Assembly (NCBI RefSeq): GCF_004014805.1
Contig: NZ_ATDN01000078.1
Span: 120,636 to 184,635, forward strand
Source of the DNA: Mycolicibacterium elephantis DSM 44368
GTDB lineage: Bacteria > Actinomycetota > Actinomycetes > Mycobacteriales > Mycobacteriaceae
Direction: 5' to 3'
Length of the DNA stretch: 64,000 bases
Shown here: positions 35,301-41,407 of the stretch, one piece after another
Layout of the letters: every line of letters starts with the position of its first letter
Position numbering within the stretch: position 1 is the stretch's first letter
Notes under the pieces: generated by a model
Told to the model about the DNA's origin: nothing
The model's database searches: none
The model's input: the letters and a program-made list of their open reading frames with translations, nothing else
Made by a program: the position numbers and the translations under genes

Positions 35301-35646
35301 CGGCGGTGATCAGTTGCTTGCTGGTGGGCAGCGGCTCTTCGGCGGCCAACGCCCGGACCCACTTCATCGGCTCGAATCCGATGGGGCGGACCACGACCAG
35401 TTCACGGGCCACCGGCTGCAGGAGCAGCTCCGCCTCACCGACCACCTCGCTGAGCTCGGACTCGATGCCGGCCGAGCTGACCAGTTCCTCGAGGTTCTCC
35501 AGCCAGGAGCCGCCCTGGCCGCCGAAGGCGACCGCATAGGGTTCGCCGGCGTTCAGCCGATCAACGAGGGCGTGCGTGCCCGCAAGGGCGGCCGAGTCCT
35601 GCGTCTTGCGGTCGGTGGGCACCCGGTGCTGCTCGTTGATCGTCAC
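26389..35646 (-). CDS. fas: Type I fatty acid synthase
   Basis: A single protein of 3085 residues that makes C16-C18 and C24-C26 acyl-CoAs for phospholipids and mycolate alpha-chains. Domain order by motif: acetyltransferase (AGHSQGL, Ser152), enoyl reductase (VCVGGGIGT near 604), hot-dog dehydratase (SGDHNPIHTD near 1240), malonyl/palmitoyl transferase (ACGHSVGEY, Ser1448), ACP (TDGASSRRNQ, Ser near 1821), ketoreductase (VVTGASKGSIAAS near 2135) and ketosynthase (GACATAAV with Cys near 2732, then HDTSTLANDPNE and SLTGHSKGG). The start is GTG 35646 (TINEQHRVPTDR), which matches the N-terminus of the M. tuberculosis protein. An Asp/Glu/Pro-rich linker (about 1715-1770) flanks the ACP. All catalytic motifs look intact. 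Confidence 0.97.
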   Translation of the reverse strand: MTINEQHRVPTDRKTQDSAALAGTHALVDRLNAGEPYAVAFGGQGGSWLENLEELVSSAGIESELSEVVGEAELLLQPVARELVVVRPIGFEPMKWVRALAAEEPLPTSKQLITAAISGPGILLTQMAAIRALTRQGLDLQGSPPVAMAGHSQGLMACESLRANGARDAELLALLQLIGAAGSLVSRRRGMVGRGDKSPMVSVTNVDPDRIAELLEEFSQDVRTVLPPVLSIRNGRRSVVITGTPEQLGRFELYCAKITEKEEAERKNKLRGGAVFSPQFHGVQVEVGFHTPRLADGIELVDRWAAQCGIDAELAHEMTESIFVRPIDWVAEVERLHDAGAKWIVDLGPSDTATRVTAPIVRGLGIGLVPAATRLGQRNLFTVGAEPEVPPAWSTFAPTTVSLPDGSVKLSTKFTRLTGRSPILLAGMTPTTVDAKIVAAAANAGHWAELAGGGQVTEEIFENRIAELTNLLEPGRAVQFNALFLDPYLWKLQVGGKRLVQRARQSGAPIDGVVVSAGVPELAEAVELIDELNTVGISHVVFKPGTVDQIKSVISIAAEVPGKDVIVHIEGGRAGGHHSWEDLDDLLLETYAELRKLHNITVCVGGGIGTPERAAEYLSGAWAKAYNYPPMPVDGILVGTAAMATLEATTSPAVKQMLVETTGTDHWISAGKAQGGMASSRSQLGADIHEIDNAASRCGRLLDEVAGDAEAVAARRDELIAAMAETCKPYFGDVGDMTYLQWLQRYVELAIGDGDSTADTAAPGSPWLADTWRDRFAAMLQRAEARLHPQDSGTIETLFDTGSDDTEGLALLENPQQAIAALVARYPEAETLKLHPADVPFFITLCKTPGKPVNFVPVIDKDVRRWWRSDSLWQAHDARYSADQVCIIPGIQAVAGITRVDEPVGELLDRFEQAAIDQVLSTNGRPVAVVSRRFARADITGPLAVVLDSPDVLWAGRIAINPVHRIGPPEEWQVNDVPGKPSATHASTGARLELGADGVTLSVPLSDIWINIPFTLPPCTVNGGMPVVTVEDASAAMRSVLAIAAGVQTPDALPPVEGNTATVTVDWDPEQVADHTGVTATFGAPLAPGLTLVPDALVGHCWPAVFSVIGSATTEDGFPVVEGLLSLVHLDHAAHLLEPMPKTKAELTVTATVSTATDTEYGRVIPVQVDIADSDGTVLARLEERFAIRGRTGAAELADPPRAGGAMTDNATDTPRRRRRDVTVAAPTDMSAFAVVSGDHNPIHTDRAAALLAGLKSPIVHGMWLSAAAQHVVTATDGRATPPARLVGWTSRFLGMVLPGDEIEFRVDRVGIDRGAEVIEVAARVGNELVMSATAQLAAPKTVYAFPGQGIQSKGMGMEVRARSKAARKVWDTADKFTRDVLGFSVLHVVRDNPTSLIASGVHYHHPEGVLYLTQFTQVAMATVAAAQVAEMREQGAFVEGAIACGHSVGEYTALACVIGVYKLEGLLEAVFHRGSKMHDIVPRDAQGRSNYRMAAIRPSQIDLEDADVPAFVEEISQRTGEFLQIVNYNLRGSQYAIAGTVAGLEALEEEVEKRRQITGGKRSFILVPGIDVPFHSSVLRIGVNDFRRALERVMPEEADPELVVGRYIPNLVPRPFTLDRDFIEEIRELVPAEPLDEVLADYDTWRNERPKELCRKIVIELLAWQFASPVRWIETQDLLFIEEAAGGLGVERFVEIGVKSAPTVAGLAQNTLKLPEYSHNTTEVLNAERDAAVLFATDTDPEPEPELDDAPAPEAVEATPAVGVPEVPTAPAAPSGGPRPDDLGYDASDATMALIALSARMRIDQIEPLDSIESITDGASSRRNQLLVDLGSELNLGAIDGAAEADLAGLKGQVTKLARTYKPFGPVLSDAINDQLRTVLGPSGKRPAYIAERVKKVWELGDGWVKHVTVEVALGTREGSSVRGGDLGGLHDGALADAATVDKVIDAAVAAVGARHGVAVSLPAAAAGGGGGVVDSAALGEFAAQVTGPNGVLASAARLVLSQLGLDAPASVPDATDAELIDLVTAELGSDWPRLVAPVFDARKAVLFDDRWASAREDLAKLWLMDEDEIDADWPRLSERFEGTGHIVGKQATWWQGKALAAGRNIHASLYGRAAAGAENPGKGRYSDEVAVVTGASKGSIAASVVAKLLDGGAMVIATTSKLDDDRLAFYRTLYRDHARFGAKLWVVPANMASYTDIDALVSWVGSEQTESLGPQSIHIKDALTPTLLFPFAAPRVAGDLSDVGSRAEMEMKVLLWAVQRLISGLSHVGAERDVAARLHVVLPGSPNRGMFGGDGAYGEAKSALDALVTRWKAESSWAQRVSLAHALIGWTKGTGLMGHNDAIVDAVEQAGVTTYTTDEMATMLLGLCGIEAKVAAAREPLQADLTGGLADVDLDLSELSAKAREEMVSESAEEDSEEHGTIRALPSPPRGHRAAPPPAWDDLDVDPADLVVIVGGAELGPYGSSRTRFEMEVENELSAAGVLELAWTTGLVKWEDDPTPGWYDTETGDLVDEGELVERYHDAVLERVGIREYVDDGAIGPDHAAPLLVSVYLDKDFTFVVSSEEEARAFVQFDPEHTVISQVPDSGDWQVTRKAGTEIRVPRKTKLSRTVGAQIPTGFDPMVYGVSQEMMNSIDRLAIWNLVTTVDAFLSAGFTPTELMRWVHPSLVASTQGTGMGGLTSMQTMYHGNLLGRNKPNDILQEVLPNVFAGHVVQSYIGSYGAMIHPVGACATAAVSVEEGVDKIRLGKAEFVVAGGYDDLSLEAIIGFGDMAATADTEMMRARGISDSKFSRANDRRRLGFVEGQGGGTLLLARGDLALKMGLPVMAVIAYVSSFADGVHTSIPAPGLGALSAGRGGRQSDLARSLAKLGVGADDIAVVSKHDTSTLANDPNETELHERLADSLGRSDGAPLFVVSQKSLTGHSKGGAAAFQILGLCQILRDGVIPPNRSLDCVDDELAGAEHLVWLRDTLRFGDKFPLKAGLVTSLGFGHVSGLVALVHPQAFLAALSPQEREDYLERSNARVLAGQLRLASAIAGGPPLYEKPADRRFAADQPEKRQEARMLLDPAARLGDGDVYVPASWR

Positions 35647-35738
35647 GTCGTGTTGTCTCCCTCGTCCCGCTTCTGCTGCTCGTCGTCGGTGGCTGTCGGC
35701 CTGATGATGTGGTGGCTCGCGCGCACGCGAGGCTCTGC

Positions 35739-35754
35739 GATTCGACGTCGAATC
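35739..35754. promoter_or_regulatory. Perfect 16-bp palindrome upstream of fas
   Basis: GATTCGACGTCGAATC is identical to its reverse complement. It lies 93 bp upstream of the fas start. It may be a regulator site in the leader or near the promoter; no known motif is claimed. Confidence 0.55.
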
Positions 35755-35862
35755 CCGACTGGTTCAGGTCTGTCCGGCCAGAGGGATCTCGCGACCGTCT
35801 CGCGGACTCTCCGGCCGTACTAAGAGTCTCATAAGAACCAGGCCATTCTGACAGCCGAAATG

Positions 35863-35906
35863 GTTACTAGCGAGTTCTACGCTTTAGTAACCGATAGTTC
35901 GGTAAC
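35863..35906. promoter_or_regulatory. GTTAC/GTAAC inverted-repeat cluster, probable FasR-type operator
   Basis: GTTACTA (35863-35869) and TAGTAAC (35885-35891) are exact complements. The same GTAAC block is reused as TAACCGA-x4-TCGGTAA (35888-35905, one mismatch). The fas-acpS operon is known to be activated by the TetR-type protein FasR binding inverted repeats in this promoter; the location fits, but identity with the FasR site is inferred. Confidence 0.6.
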
Positions 35907-36127
35907 GCGGAGTTCAGCGCGGGCAGAAGGCTTCTGGGACAAACGTCCTGCATGCAGGTGGTTACGGTCGAGTAGGGCTAATTTCCCTGATCAAGGCAGT
36001 ATTGTTATCGAATCGTTATCTAAGATTTCTCGTCGCGTCCCGCCGTCCGGATCGGAGGCGAAAAAGGCGACAATCCGGCGAGAATTGTCTAGTGCGCGGC
36101 TCCAGCCACCTGTAGTTGTTTGCTGGC

Positions 36128-36147
36128 GTTACTTACTAATCGGTAAG
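36128..36147. promoter_or_regulatory. Additional GTTAC/GTAAG repeat
   Basis: GTTACTTACTAATCGGTAAG repeats the vocabulary of the 35863-35906 cluster and includes CTTAC-x6-GTAAG. It lies immediately beyond the DUF1906 stop, 480 bp from fas, so it is either a distant part of the fas control region or chance similarity. Confidence 0.35.
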
Positions 36148-36150
36148 GTT

Positions 36151-36873
36151 TTAGTCCCACTGCCCGTAGCTGGGCTTGAGGATGTGGTTGATGTCCACGC
36201 CGACTCCCCCGACCGACCGCTTGTCGATCTCGACCTGATGCAGGTGCGCCGCGGGGTGCGCGACCCGTCCGGGCGACCCCCAGTTGTGCTGCCAGAAGTA
36301 GCTTCCCAGCCCGTCCTGCACCGCCCATTCGATGGTCTTGGAATTGGCGTACACACCGACGCGCTGACGCCCCAACACCGCCTCCCAGCCGCGGAGATAC
36401 GGCGCCACCTGCTGCTTGTACTGCTCGTAGGTCGGATTGTCGTCGATCGACGCGTAGATCGGAGCCCCGTAGGAACCGCCGGCCGCGACGTGCAGTTCCC
36501 AGCCCCGCTTGGCATGGGCGACGCCGGCCTTCTGGCCACCCAGCCAGTCCGCGGTGTCCCGTTTGCCGTACTGATAGCACGACACGATCTTCAAGCCGTT
36601 CTGGTAGAGGTCGCGGGCCTCGCCCAGCTGGATCGGCTTGCCGAGCATCCACTCGCCACCCGGCCGGCGGTCGGAGACGTAGCGGATGGCACCGATCGCG
36701 CCCGAGGCACGGATGTCGCTGGCCTTGATGACGCCTGCCGCGTAGTCCAGCAGGATGCCCAGCGGCGCCGCCGATGCCGCCGGGGTCGCCACCGCCTGCA
36801 GGCCACCACCGACAGCCAGCACCGCCGGCGCCGCTACCGCCCCTTTCAGCACTGCGCGCCGCGAAATCGACAT
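36151..36873 (-). CDS. Tat-exported glycoside hydrolase-like (DUF1906) protein
   Basis: A protein of 240 residues. A twin-arginine signal (ISRRAVLKG, hydrophobic stretch, cleavage near ASAAP) is followed by a TIM-barrel-like DUF1906 domain (about 38-240) with LLDYAAGVIKASDIRASG, IVSCYQYGKRD, YASIDDNPTYEQYKQQ and VGVYANSKTIEW. It matches Rv2525c, a Tat substrate whose loss alters beta-lactam sensitivity, so a role at the cell wall is likely although no substrate is known. The pair of Asp in SIDDNP is a plausible active site, as in glycoside hydrolase family 25-like folds. Confidence 0.88.
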   Translation of the reverse strand: MSISRRAVLKGAVAAPAVLAVGGGLQAVATPAASAAPLGILLDYAAGVIKASDIRASGAIGAIRYVSDRRPGGEWMLGKPIQLGEARDLYQNGLKIVSCYQYGKRDTADWLGGQKAGVAHAKRGWELHVAAGGSYGAPIYASIDDNPTYEQYKQQVAPYLRGWEAVLGRQRVGVYANSKTIEWAVQDGLGSYFWQHNWGSPGRVAHPAAHLHQVEIDKRSVGGVGVDINHILKPSYGQWD

Positions 36874-37007
36874 CTGCCACAGGGTACGACAGACGCCTCG
36901 TAATTAACGGTTACGCCACTGGTCACAGCTGTATCAAGATTCCGTCCCGTCACCCGCGCTACGGCGCGACGCCGGCGCGGTTGCCCAGCGAACCGCACCG
37001 AACCGAG

Positions 37008-37703
37008 CTAGGCCGGCGGCTTCTGCTGTTGTCGCAGGGATTTGTCCAGCTCACCGGCCACCACCCGGCGCCACAGGTCGCGGAAATCCTGGATCACGCG
37101 GCTCATCTCGTCGGGCGCCGGGGCATGGTCGCCGAACCTGTCGGCCACGCATTCCTCGAGCACCTCGACGAATCCGTCGGCCATGCTCGCGATCGCCGGC
37201 CGGGTCGCTTCGTAGATCCGCAGCAGCGCGCGCACATACAGCAGCGGGTCCGGTCTCCGAGCGATGACTTCGCCGATCGCCGGGTCGGTGAGCACGACGG
37301 CGCCCTCCCTCACCTCGGCCAGGCGGTACTCGACCAACCGACGCGCCTCGTCACTGTCGGGATCGAGGTCGATGCCGGGCCGCACCGCGGTCGATGCGCT
37401 CGACCCCCGTTCGGCGGCCTCCTCGACGGGCGGGCCCAGTACGGCGCGCTGAATTCCCAGGATGTCGGCCAGATCGGCACCCTGGCGCATGCTCGCGAAG
37501 AACTCGGCGATGTGCGCCGAGTTGAAGCCGCGCCGATGCAACTGGTTGATGGTGCGTAGCTGCGACAGGTGGTAGTCGTCGTAGAACGCAGACCGGCCGA
37601 CCCGGCGCGGGGGATCAAGCAGACCCCGTTCGCGATAGGCGCGGATGTTGCGGGCGCTCACGCCGGAGATCCGCGCGAGTTCCTCGAGTCGGTACTCAGC
37701 CAA
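37008..37703 (-). CDS. MerR-family transcriptional regulator
   Basis: A protein of 231 residues. The N-terminal winged helix (YRLEELARISGVSARNIRAY, then RERGLLDPPRRVGRSAFYDD and LRTINQLHRRGF) is typical of MerR proteins. The C-terminal half is long and helical, without the Cys patterns of metal sensors, so a small organic ligand is more likely. The TTG at 37703 is preferred: GGGGAGG lies 7 nt upstream and the HTH begins 3 residues in; the frame extends upstream but is Arg/Pro-rich. It is divergent from an MFS transporter, its likely target. Confidence 0.82.
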   Translation of the reverse strand: MAEYRLEELARISGVSARNIRAYRERGLLDPPRRVGRSAFYDDYHLSQLRTINQLHRRGFNSAHIAEFFASMRQGADLADILGIQRAVLGPPVEEAAERGSSASTAVRPGIDLDPDSDEARRLVEYRLAEVREGAVVLTDPAIGEVIARRPDPLLYVRALLRIYEATRPAIASMADGFVEVLEECVADRFGDHAPAPDEMSRVIQDFRDLWRRVVAGELDKSLRQQQKPPA

Positions 37704-38033
37704 CCCCGGGCCTCCCCGCCGGGTGCGGGGTGCAACTCGACCCGGCACCGCCACGAACCATGCGACCACTGTAACCGCGATCTGACGCGCGTGAGCGAAT
37801 GAAGGGCACATCTTCGGATATTTGCTAGCGGTGCTTGGCAAAGCTGTTGAGAGCCGTTATCGGCCCGCATCGGGTCGTTGCGCGCTGTGCACCTGCTCAA
37901 CGTCCAGCCAACTCGGTGTGGTCGACGGCGGGCGAGGTGGGTGAGCTCACCACAGCGCGATTGGCGCCGACGGTCGGTGTTACGCGACGATGCTCCCGGC
38001 AGACATCACAACAATGGGTCAGCGAGGTTCGTT
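37704..38033. other. 330-bp divergent promoter region with palindromes
   Basis: This non-coding region separates the MerR gene and the MFS gene. A perfect 12-bp palindrome, GGTGAGCTCACC, is at 37940-37951. A second imperfect repeat, TTTGC-x(12)-GCAAA, lies near 37823-37845. MerR proteins usually bind dyads in long promoter spacers, so these are candidates. The region holds short frames but none with coding character. Confidence 0.45.
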
Positions 38034-39329
38034 GTGCGTCCCTGGATCGTCTGGGCCACCGGACTGTTCGCCTACATCGTCGCCGTGCTCGACCGCACGA
38101 CGCTGGGTGTCTCCGGTCTGGAAGCCGCCAACCGCTTTCACGCCAGCCCGAGCGTGCTGTCCACGTTCGTCGTCTTGCAGGTGGTCGTCTACGCCACCGC
38201 CCAGGTCCCCGCCGGGGTGCTGCTGGACCGGTTCGGCTCGAAGACCCTCATCATCTCGGGTGCCACGTTGATGGCGTCGGGGCAGTTCGCGCTCGCGTTC
38301 ACCGAGTCGCTGCCCGCTGCCATTGCCGCCCGGGCGGTGCTCGGTCTCGGTGACGCCTTCACGTTCATCTCCGTGCTGCGCCTCGTGCCTCACTGGTTCC
38401 GGCCGCGACAGGTCCCGCTGGTGACCCAGCTGACCGGTATCTGCGGACAACTCGGCCAAGTCCTTTCCGCCGTACCGTTTTTCGCGCTGCTCAACGCGCA
38501 GGGCTGGACCACCGCCTACGCATCGGTGGCGGCGCTGGGTGTGGTGTCGATCGTCTTGACGCTGCTGCTGGTGAAGAACGCCCCGCACGGCACCGTCGTT
38601 GACATCCAGACAGCGTCGATCACCGAAACGCTGGCGAACGTGAAGACCGTGTGGTTGCGACCGGGGACTCGACTGGGCTTTTTCACCCATATGGGCACGC
38701 AGTTCTCGGTCACGGTCTTCGCGCTGATGTGGGGGGTGCCCTACCTGACGGTGGGACAAGGCGTTTCGGCGGGCACGGCGGGCGCGTTGTTGACCCTCTC
38801 GGTCGCATCCGCCATCTGGGCGGGTATCGCGATCGGCATCTTCACCGGCAGACATCCGCACCGGCGGTCACGGTTGGTCCTGGCGATCATCGGCAGCAAT
38901 GCCCTGGTCTGGTCCGTCGTGCTGGCGCTGCCCGACCGTGCCCCGCTCTGGTTGCTGGTCACGCTGGTGGTGGTGATCTCGGTCGGCGGGCCAGGCTCGA
39001 TGGTCGGCTTCGACTTCGCGCGCACGTTCAACCCGAGCGCCACGCTGGGCACCGCCCAGGGGATGGTCAACATGGGCGGGTTCGCCGCCTCGCTGCTGGT
39101 GATGCAGACGATGGGCGTCATCCTCGAGGCCGCCGGGGGCTTCTCGTTCGAGTCGTTCCGGCTGGCGTGGACCGTGCAGTACGCGGTCTGGGCGCTGGCC
39201 GTCATCGGCATCCTCATCCCCCGCCGTAAGGCCCGCAGGCAGATGGGGCTCGAGGGTGCCCCACCCGAGCTGATGAGGGAGCGACTACTTCTCGAGAGCC
39301 TGGACGTACAGCCGCCGGGCCGCGACTAG
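38034..39329 (+). CDS. MFS transporter
   Basis: A protein of 431 residues with about 12 membrane helices. It has the signature between helices 2 and 3 (QVPAGVLLDRFGSKTLIISG) and the pattern LDRTTLGVSG in helix 1 seen in organic-acid/anion porters. The GTG at 38034 (RPWIVWATGLFAYIVAV) follows GAGG with 6-nt spacing; earlier codons in frame are Arg-rich and unlikely. The substrate is unknown. Control by the divergent MerR protein is inferred. It overlaps the convergent ChaB gene by 4 bp. Confidence 0.82.
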   Translation: MRPWIVWATGLFAYIVAVLDRTTLGVSGLEAANRFHASPSVLSTFVVLQVVVYATAQVPAGVLLDRFGSKTLIISGATLMASGQFALAFTESLPAAIAARAVLGLGDAFTFISVLRLVPHWFRPRQVPLVTQLTGICGQLGQVLSAVPFFALLNAQGWTTAYASVAALGVVSIVLTLLLVKNAPHGTVVDIQTASITETLANVKTVWLRPGTRLGFFTHMGTQFSVTVFALMWGVPYLTVGQGVSAGTAGALLTLSVASAIWAGIAIGIFTGRHPHRRSRLVLAIIGSNALVWSVVLALPDRAPLWLLVTLVVVISVGGPGSMVGFDFARTFNPSATLGTAQGMVNMGGFAASLLVMQTMGVILEAAGGFSFESFRLAWTVQYAVWALAVIGILIPRRKARRQMGLEGAPPELMRERLLLESLDVQPPGRD

Positions 39330-39745
39330 CGGTTGCGCGCGGACATTCGGCGGTTGGCCTTCTTGATCGCGGAGACCAGTTCGTCCTTGTTCATCGTGGA
39401 GCGACCCGAAATATCGAGGCGACGTGCAACGTCCACGAGATGCTTCTTCGATGCGTTGGCGTCGACGCCTTCGGCGGTCTTGCCCTTGGCGTTCGGTCCG
39501 CCGCTGCGCGCCCGCTGGTCCGACGGCCCCTTCTTGGACTTCGGCTCCCAATGGTCGCCGACCTTCTCATAGCTGTGTTTGAGGGCGCTGTAGGCCACGC
39601 GGTGGGCGCGCTGGCCCTCGCCGTACTCCTTGACCGCGGCGTCGTGGGCCTTCGCGAATGTCCGCTGCGCCTTGGCGTCCGACTTCTGCAGTGTGCTCGG
39701 CAGCTCGCTCTTGCGGGCACTGCCGCTCTTCGTCGTCTTCGGCAT
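39326..39745 (-). CDS. ChaB-domain protein with C-terminal Rho-N/SAP-like motif
   Basis: A protein of 139 residues. The N-terminal part (about 10-75, LPSTLQKSDAKAQRTFAKAHDAAVKEYGEG...AYSALKHSYEKVGDHW) is a ChaB domain, and the C-terminal 40 residues (KKHLVDVARRLDISGRSTMNKDELVSAI) look like a Rho-N or SAP-type helix-extended-helix that binds nucleic acid. A Lys/Gly/Ser-rich linker joins them. The ATG at 39745 has a GAGGAGG 8 nt upstream. Such proteins are common in actinobacteria and phages; the role is unclear, and stress or DNA binding is inferred. Confidence 0.8.
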   Translation of the reverse strand: MPKTTKSGSARKSELPSTLQKSDAKAQRTFAKAHDAAVKEYGEGQRAHRVAYSALKHSYEKVGDHWEPKSKKGPSDQRARSGGPNAKGKTAEGVDANASKKHLVDVARRLDISGRSTMNKDELVSAIKKANRRMSARNR

Positions 39746-39917
39746 GGTGTCGACCTCCTCGCTGTGCTTCGTGTCCTCTTCGTCGAACAGCCGCACATCG
39801 GGTTTCCCGGCCGTCCGACGACTAAACGTGCTAACCAAGCCAGTGCCGCGGGCGCACGCCGGAGACGAGTAGCGCACTACGCGTGTGCGTGCACCCCGTC
39901 GGCTCGACGATCGAAGC

Positions 39918-40505
39918 GTGAACCGATACGCGCTGCACCTGCTGGGTGGATTCGCCGTACACATCGGCGACCGCGAGGTCACGCTGCCACCTGGCAGTCA
40001 ACGGCTCGTCGCCCTGCTGGCGTTGAAGCGCAGGCCGATGCACCGCCTCTGGGTGTGCGCGACGCTGTGGCCCAACACGCAGACCCGTAAGGCCGTCGCC
40101 AGCCTGCGGTCTGCGACCTGGCGGCTGCACCCGGTGGGTGCGGACCCGCTCGTCATCGACGAACGCCAGTACATGGCGCTTGCCCCAGACGTGTCGGTCG
40201 ACTGGCACAACGCGGTCGACCTGATCGATCGCCTGCTCGTCGAAAGCGTCGTCGTCGAGCCACAGCTCGTCACCGATCTGGTGCCGCTCTTGCGCGCCGG
40301 TGAACTGCTCGACAAGTGGACCGAGCCGTGGATCCGTCCGGAGCGCAGCCGCTACCACGCGCTGCGGATGAGCGCCGTCGAAGCGCTCGGTCACGGCGCG
40401 GACAAGCCGGTCGTGCACCATCCTCGCGGCGCGCTTCGCTCAGTACACACCGGTGCCACCGTCGCCCGAAAGCACGCCGACTCTCGTGATTCGAGACTGC
40501 CGTGA
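39918..40505 (+). CDS. SARP/BTAD-like transcriptional regulator, short form
   Basis: A protein of 195 residues from GTG 39918. The N-terminal winged helix of the SARP (AfsR/DnrI) type is seen: LHLLGGFAVHIGDREVTLPPGSQRLVALLALKRRPMHR...LWPN..TRKAVASLRSATWRLH. The following helical region (about 100-160) resembles the start of a bacterial transcriptional activation domain but is short, with no ATPase or TPR domain. It may act alone as a DNA-binding activator. The stop overlaps the start of the next small gene (GTGA). Confidence 0.75.
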   Translation: MNRYALHLLGGFAVHIGDREVTLPPGSQRLVALLALKRRPMHRLWVCATLWPNTQTRKAVASLRSATWRLHPVGADPLVIDERQYMALAPDVSVDWHNAVDLIDRLLVESVVVEPQLVTDLVPLLRAGELLDKWTEPWIRPERSRYHALRMSAVEALGHGADKPVVHHPRGALRSVHTGATVARKHADSRDSRLP

Positions 40506-40618
40506 ACGCCGTACTGGTGCTCAGCGTGGGGCTGGGGATCCCGGTGGTCGCAATTGCGTTGTACGACCTGCAGACCCGCTTGGAACGATGGGATCACGAC
40601 CGGCACGCCGAGGATTGA
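40502..40618 (+). CDS. 38-residue membrane peptide coupled to the SARP-like gene
   Basis: A frame of 38 codons from GTG 40502 to TGA 40616-40618. It begins NAVLVLSVGLGIPVVAIALY, a single membrane helix, and ends in a charged amphipathic tail (DLQTRLERWDHDRHAED). The 4-bp GTGA overlap with the upstream gene and the helix-plus-charged-tail layout support translation. A membrane anchor or regulator partner is possible. Function unknown. Confidence 0.6.
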   Translation: MNAVLVLSVGLGIPVVAIALYDLQTRLERWDHDRHAED

Positions 40619-40666
40619 CCGCCGCGTGAACCGTCCGCGCACGCCGCTCAGTGTCAAGATACGTGG

Positions 40667-41407
40667 ATGCGTGTGTCCTCGAAGCCCTACGCCGTCGGTG
40701 TGGTGTTGGCGGCGGGCCTGGGGTCGCGGGTCGGCGCCGACGGCAACAAGGCCTACCTACAGGTGGCAGATCGCGCCATGGTGTCGTGGTCGTTGGACAC
40801 CCTCAGCCAGCTGGCCGACGTCGCGCGGGTGGTGCTGGTCTACCGGCAGGGTGAGCGCGGGCTGGCCGAGGACACCGTGAGCCGTGAACTCCCCACCGCC
40901 ACGGTCGAGTTCGTCGAGGGCGGGGACAGCAGGCACGCCTCGGAGTTCAACGTGTTGCGGTACCTGGCCGCGGACATCGAATCCGGCGCGATCGACGTGG
41001 TGCTGATCCACGACGCAGCCCGCCCGGTGGCCGGAGCCGACATGTTCGTCACCGCGGTGTCGGTGGCCCGCGAGTACGGCGGTGCGATCCCGGCGCTGCC
41101 CCTGCCCGATGTGGTGAATGCCGGCGATCGGATCGAGTCGCCGAGACATACCGCGACGTTGGTTCGGGTCCAGACGCCGCAGGCGTTTCGGGCCGCTCCC
41201 CTGCTGCAGGCCTACCGCACCGCCGAGCATCAGCGCTTCGAGGCCACCGACACGTCGTCGTGCGTCGAGGCGTTCACCGATGTGGAGGTCCGCACCTTCC
41301 CCGGCGAACAACGCAACATCAAGGTGACCTACGCCCGCGACATCGCCATCGCCGAACACCTGCTCGCCGACCGGATCAGTTCCCATCCTGGTGCCGGCTC
41401 GCGATGA
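40667..41407 (+). CDS. IspD-family cytidylyltransferase-like protein
   Basis: A protein of 246 residues. The nucleotide-binding loop VVLAAGLGSRVGADGNKAYLQV, the segments EGGDSRHASEFNVL and VLIHDAARPV, and VRVQTPQAFRAAPL follow the 2-C-methyl-D-erythritol 4-phosphate cytidylyltransferase (IspD) pattern. In mycobacteria the main ispD lies beside ispF; no ispF is seen here, so this is probably a paralog with another role or an IspD/TarI-like nucleotidyltransferase. Its 3' end overlaps the next, convergent IspD-family gene by 32 bp. Confidence 0.75.
   Translation: MRVSSKPYAVGVVLAAGLGSRVGADGNKAYLQVADRAMVSWSLDTLSQLADVARVVLVYRQGERGLAEDTVSRELPTATVEFVEGGDSRHASEFNVLRYLAADIESGAIDVVLIHDAARPVAGADMFVTAVSVAREYGGAIPALPLPDVVNAGDRIESPRHTATLVRVQTPQAFRAAPLLQAYRTAEHQRFEATDTSSCVEAFTDVEVRTFPGEQRNIKVTYARDIAIAEHLLADRISSHPGAGSR

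Larger units (their letters stand above)
35647..36150. other. 504-bp fas upstream region
   Basis: A long non-coding region between fas and the DUF1906 gene, both on the minus strand. It contains a 16-bp palindrome at 35739-35754, a cluster of GTTAC/GTAAC inverted repeats at 35863-35906 and another at 36128-36147. The region 35840-36150 is relatively AT rich. Its length suggests complex control of fas. I could not fix the -10 element with confidence. Confidence 0.7.
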
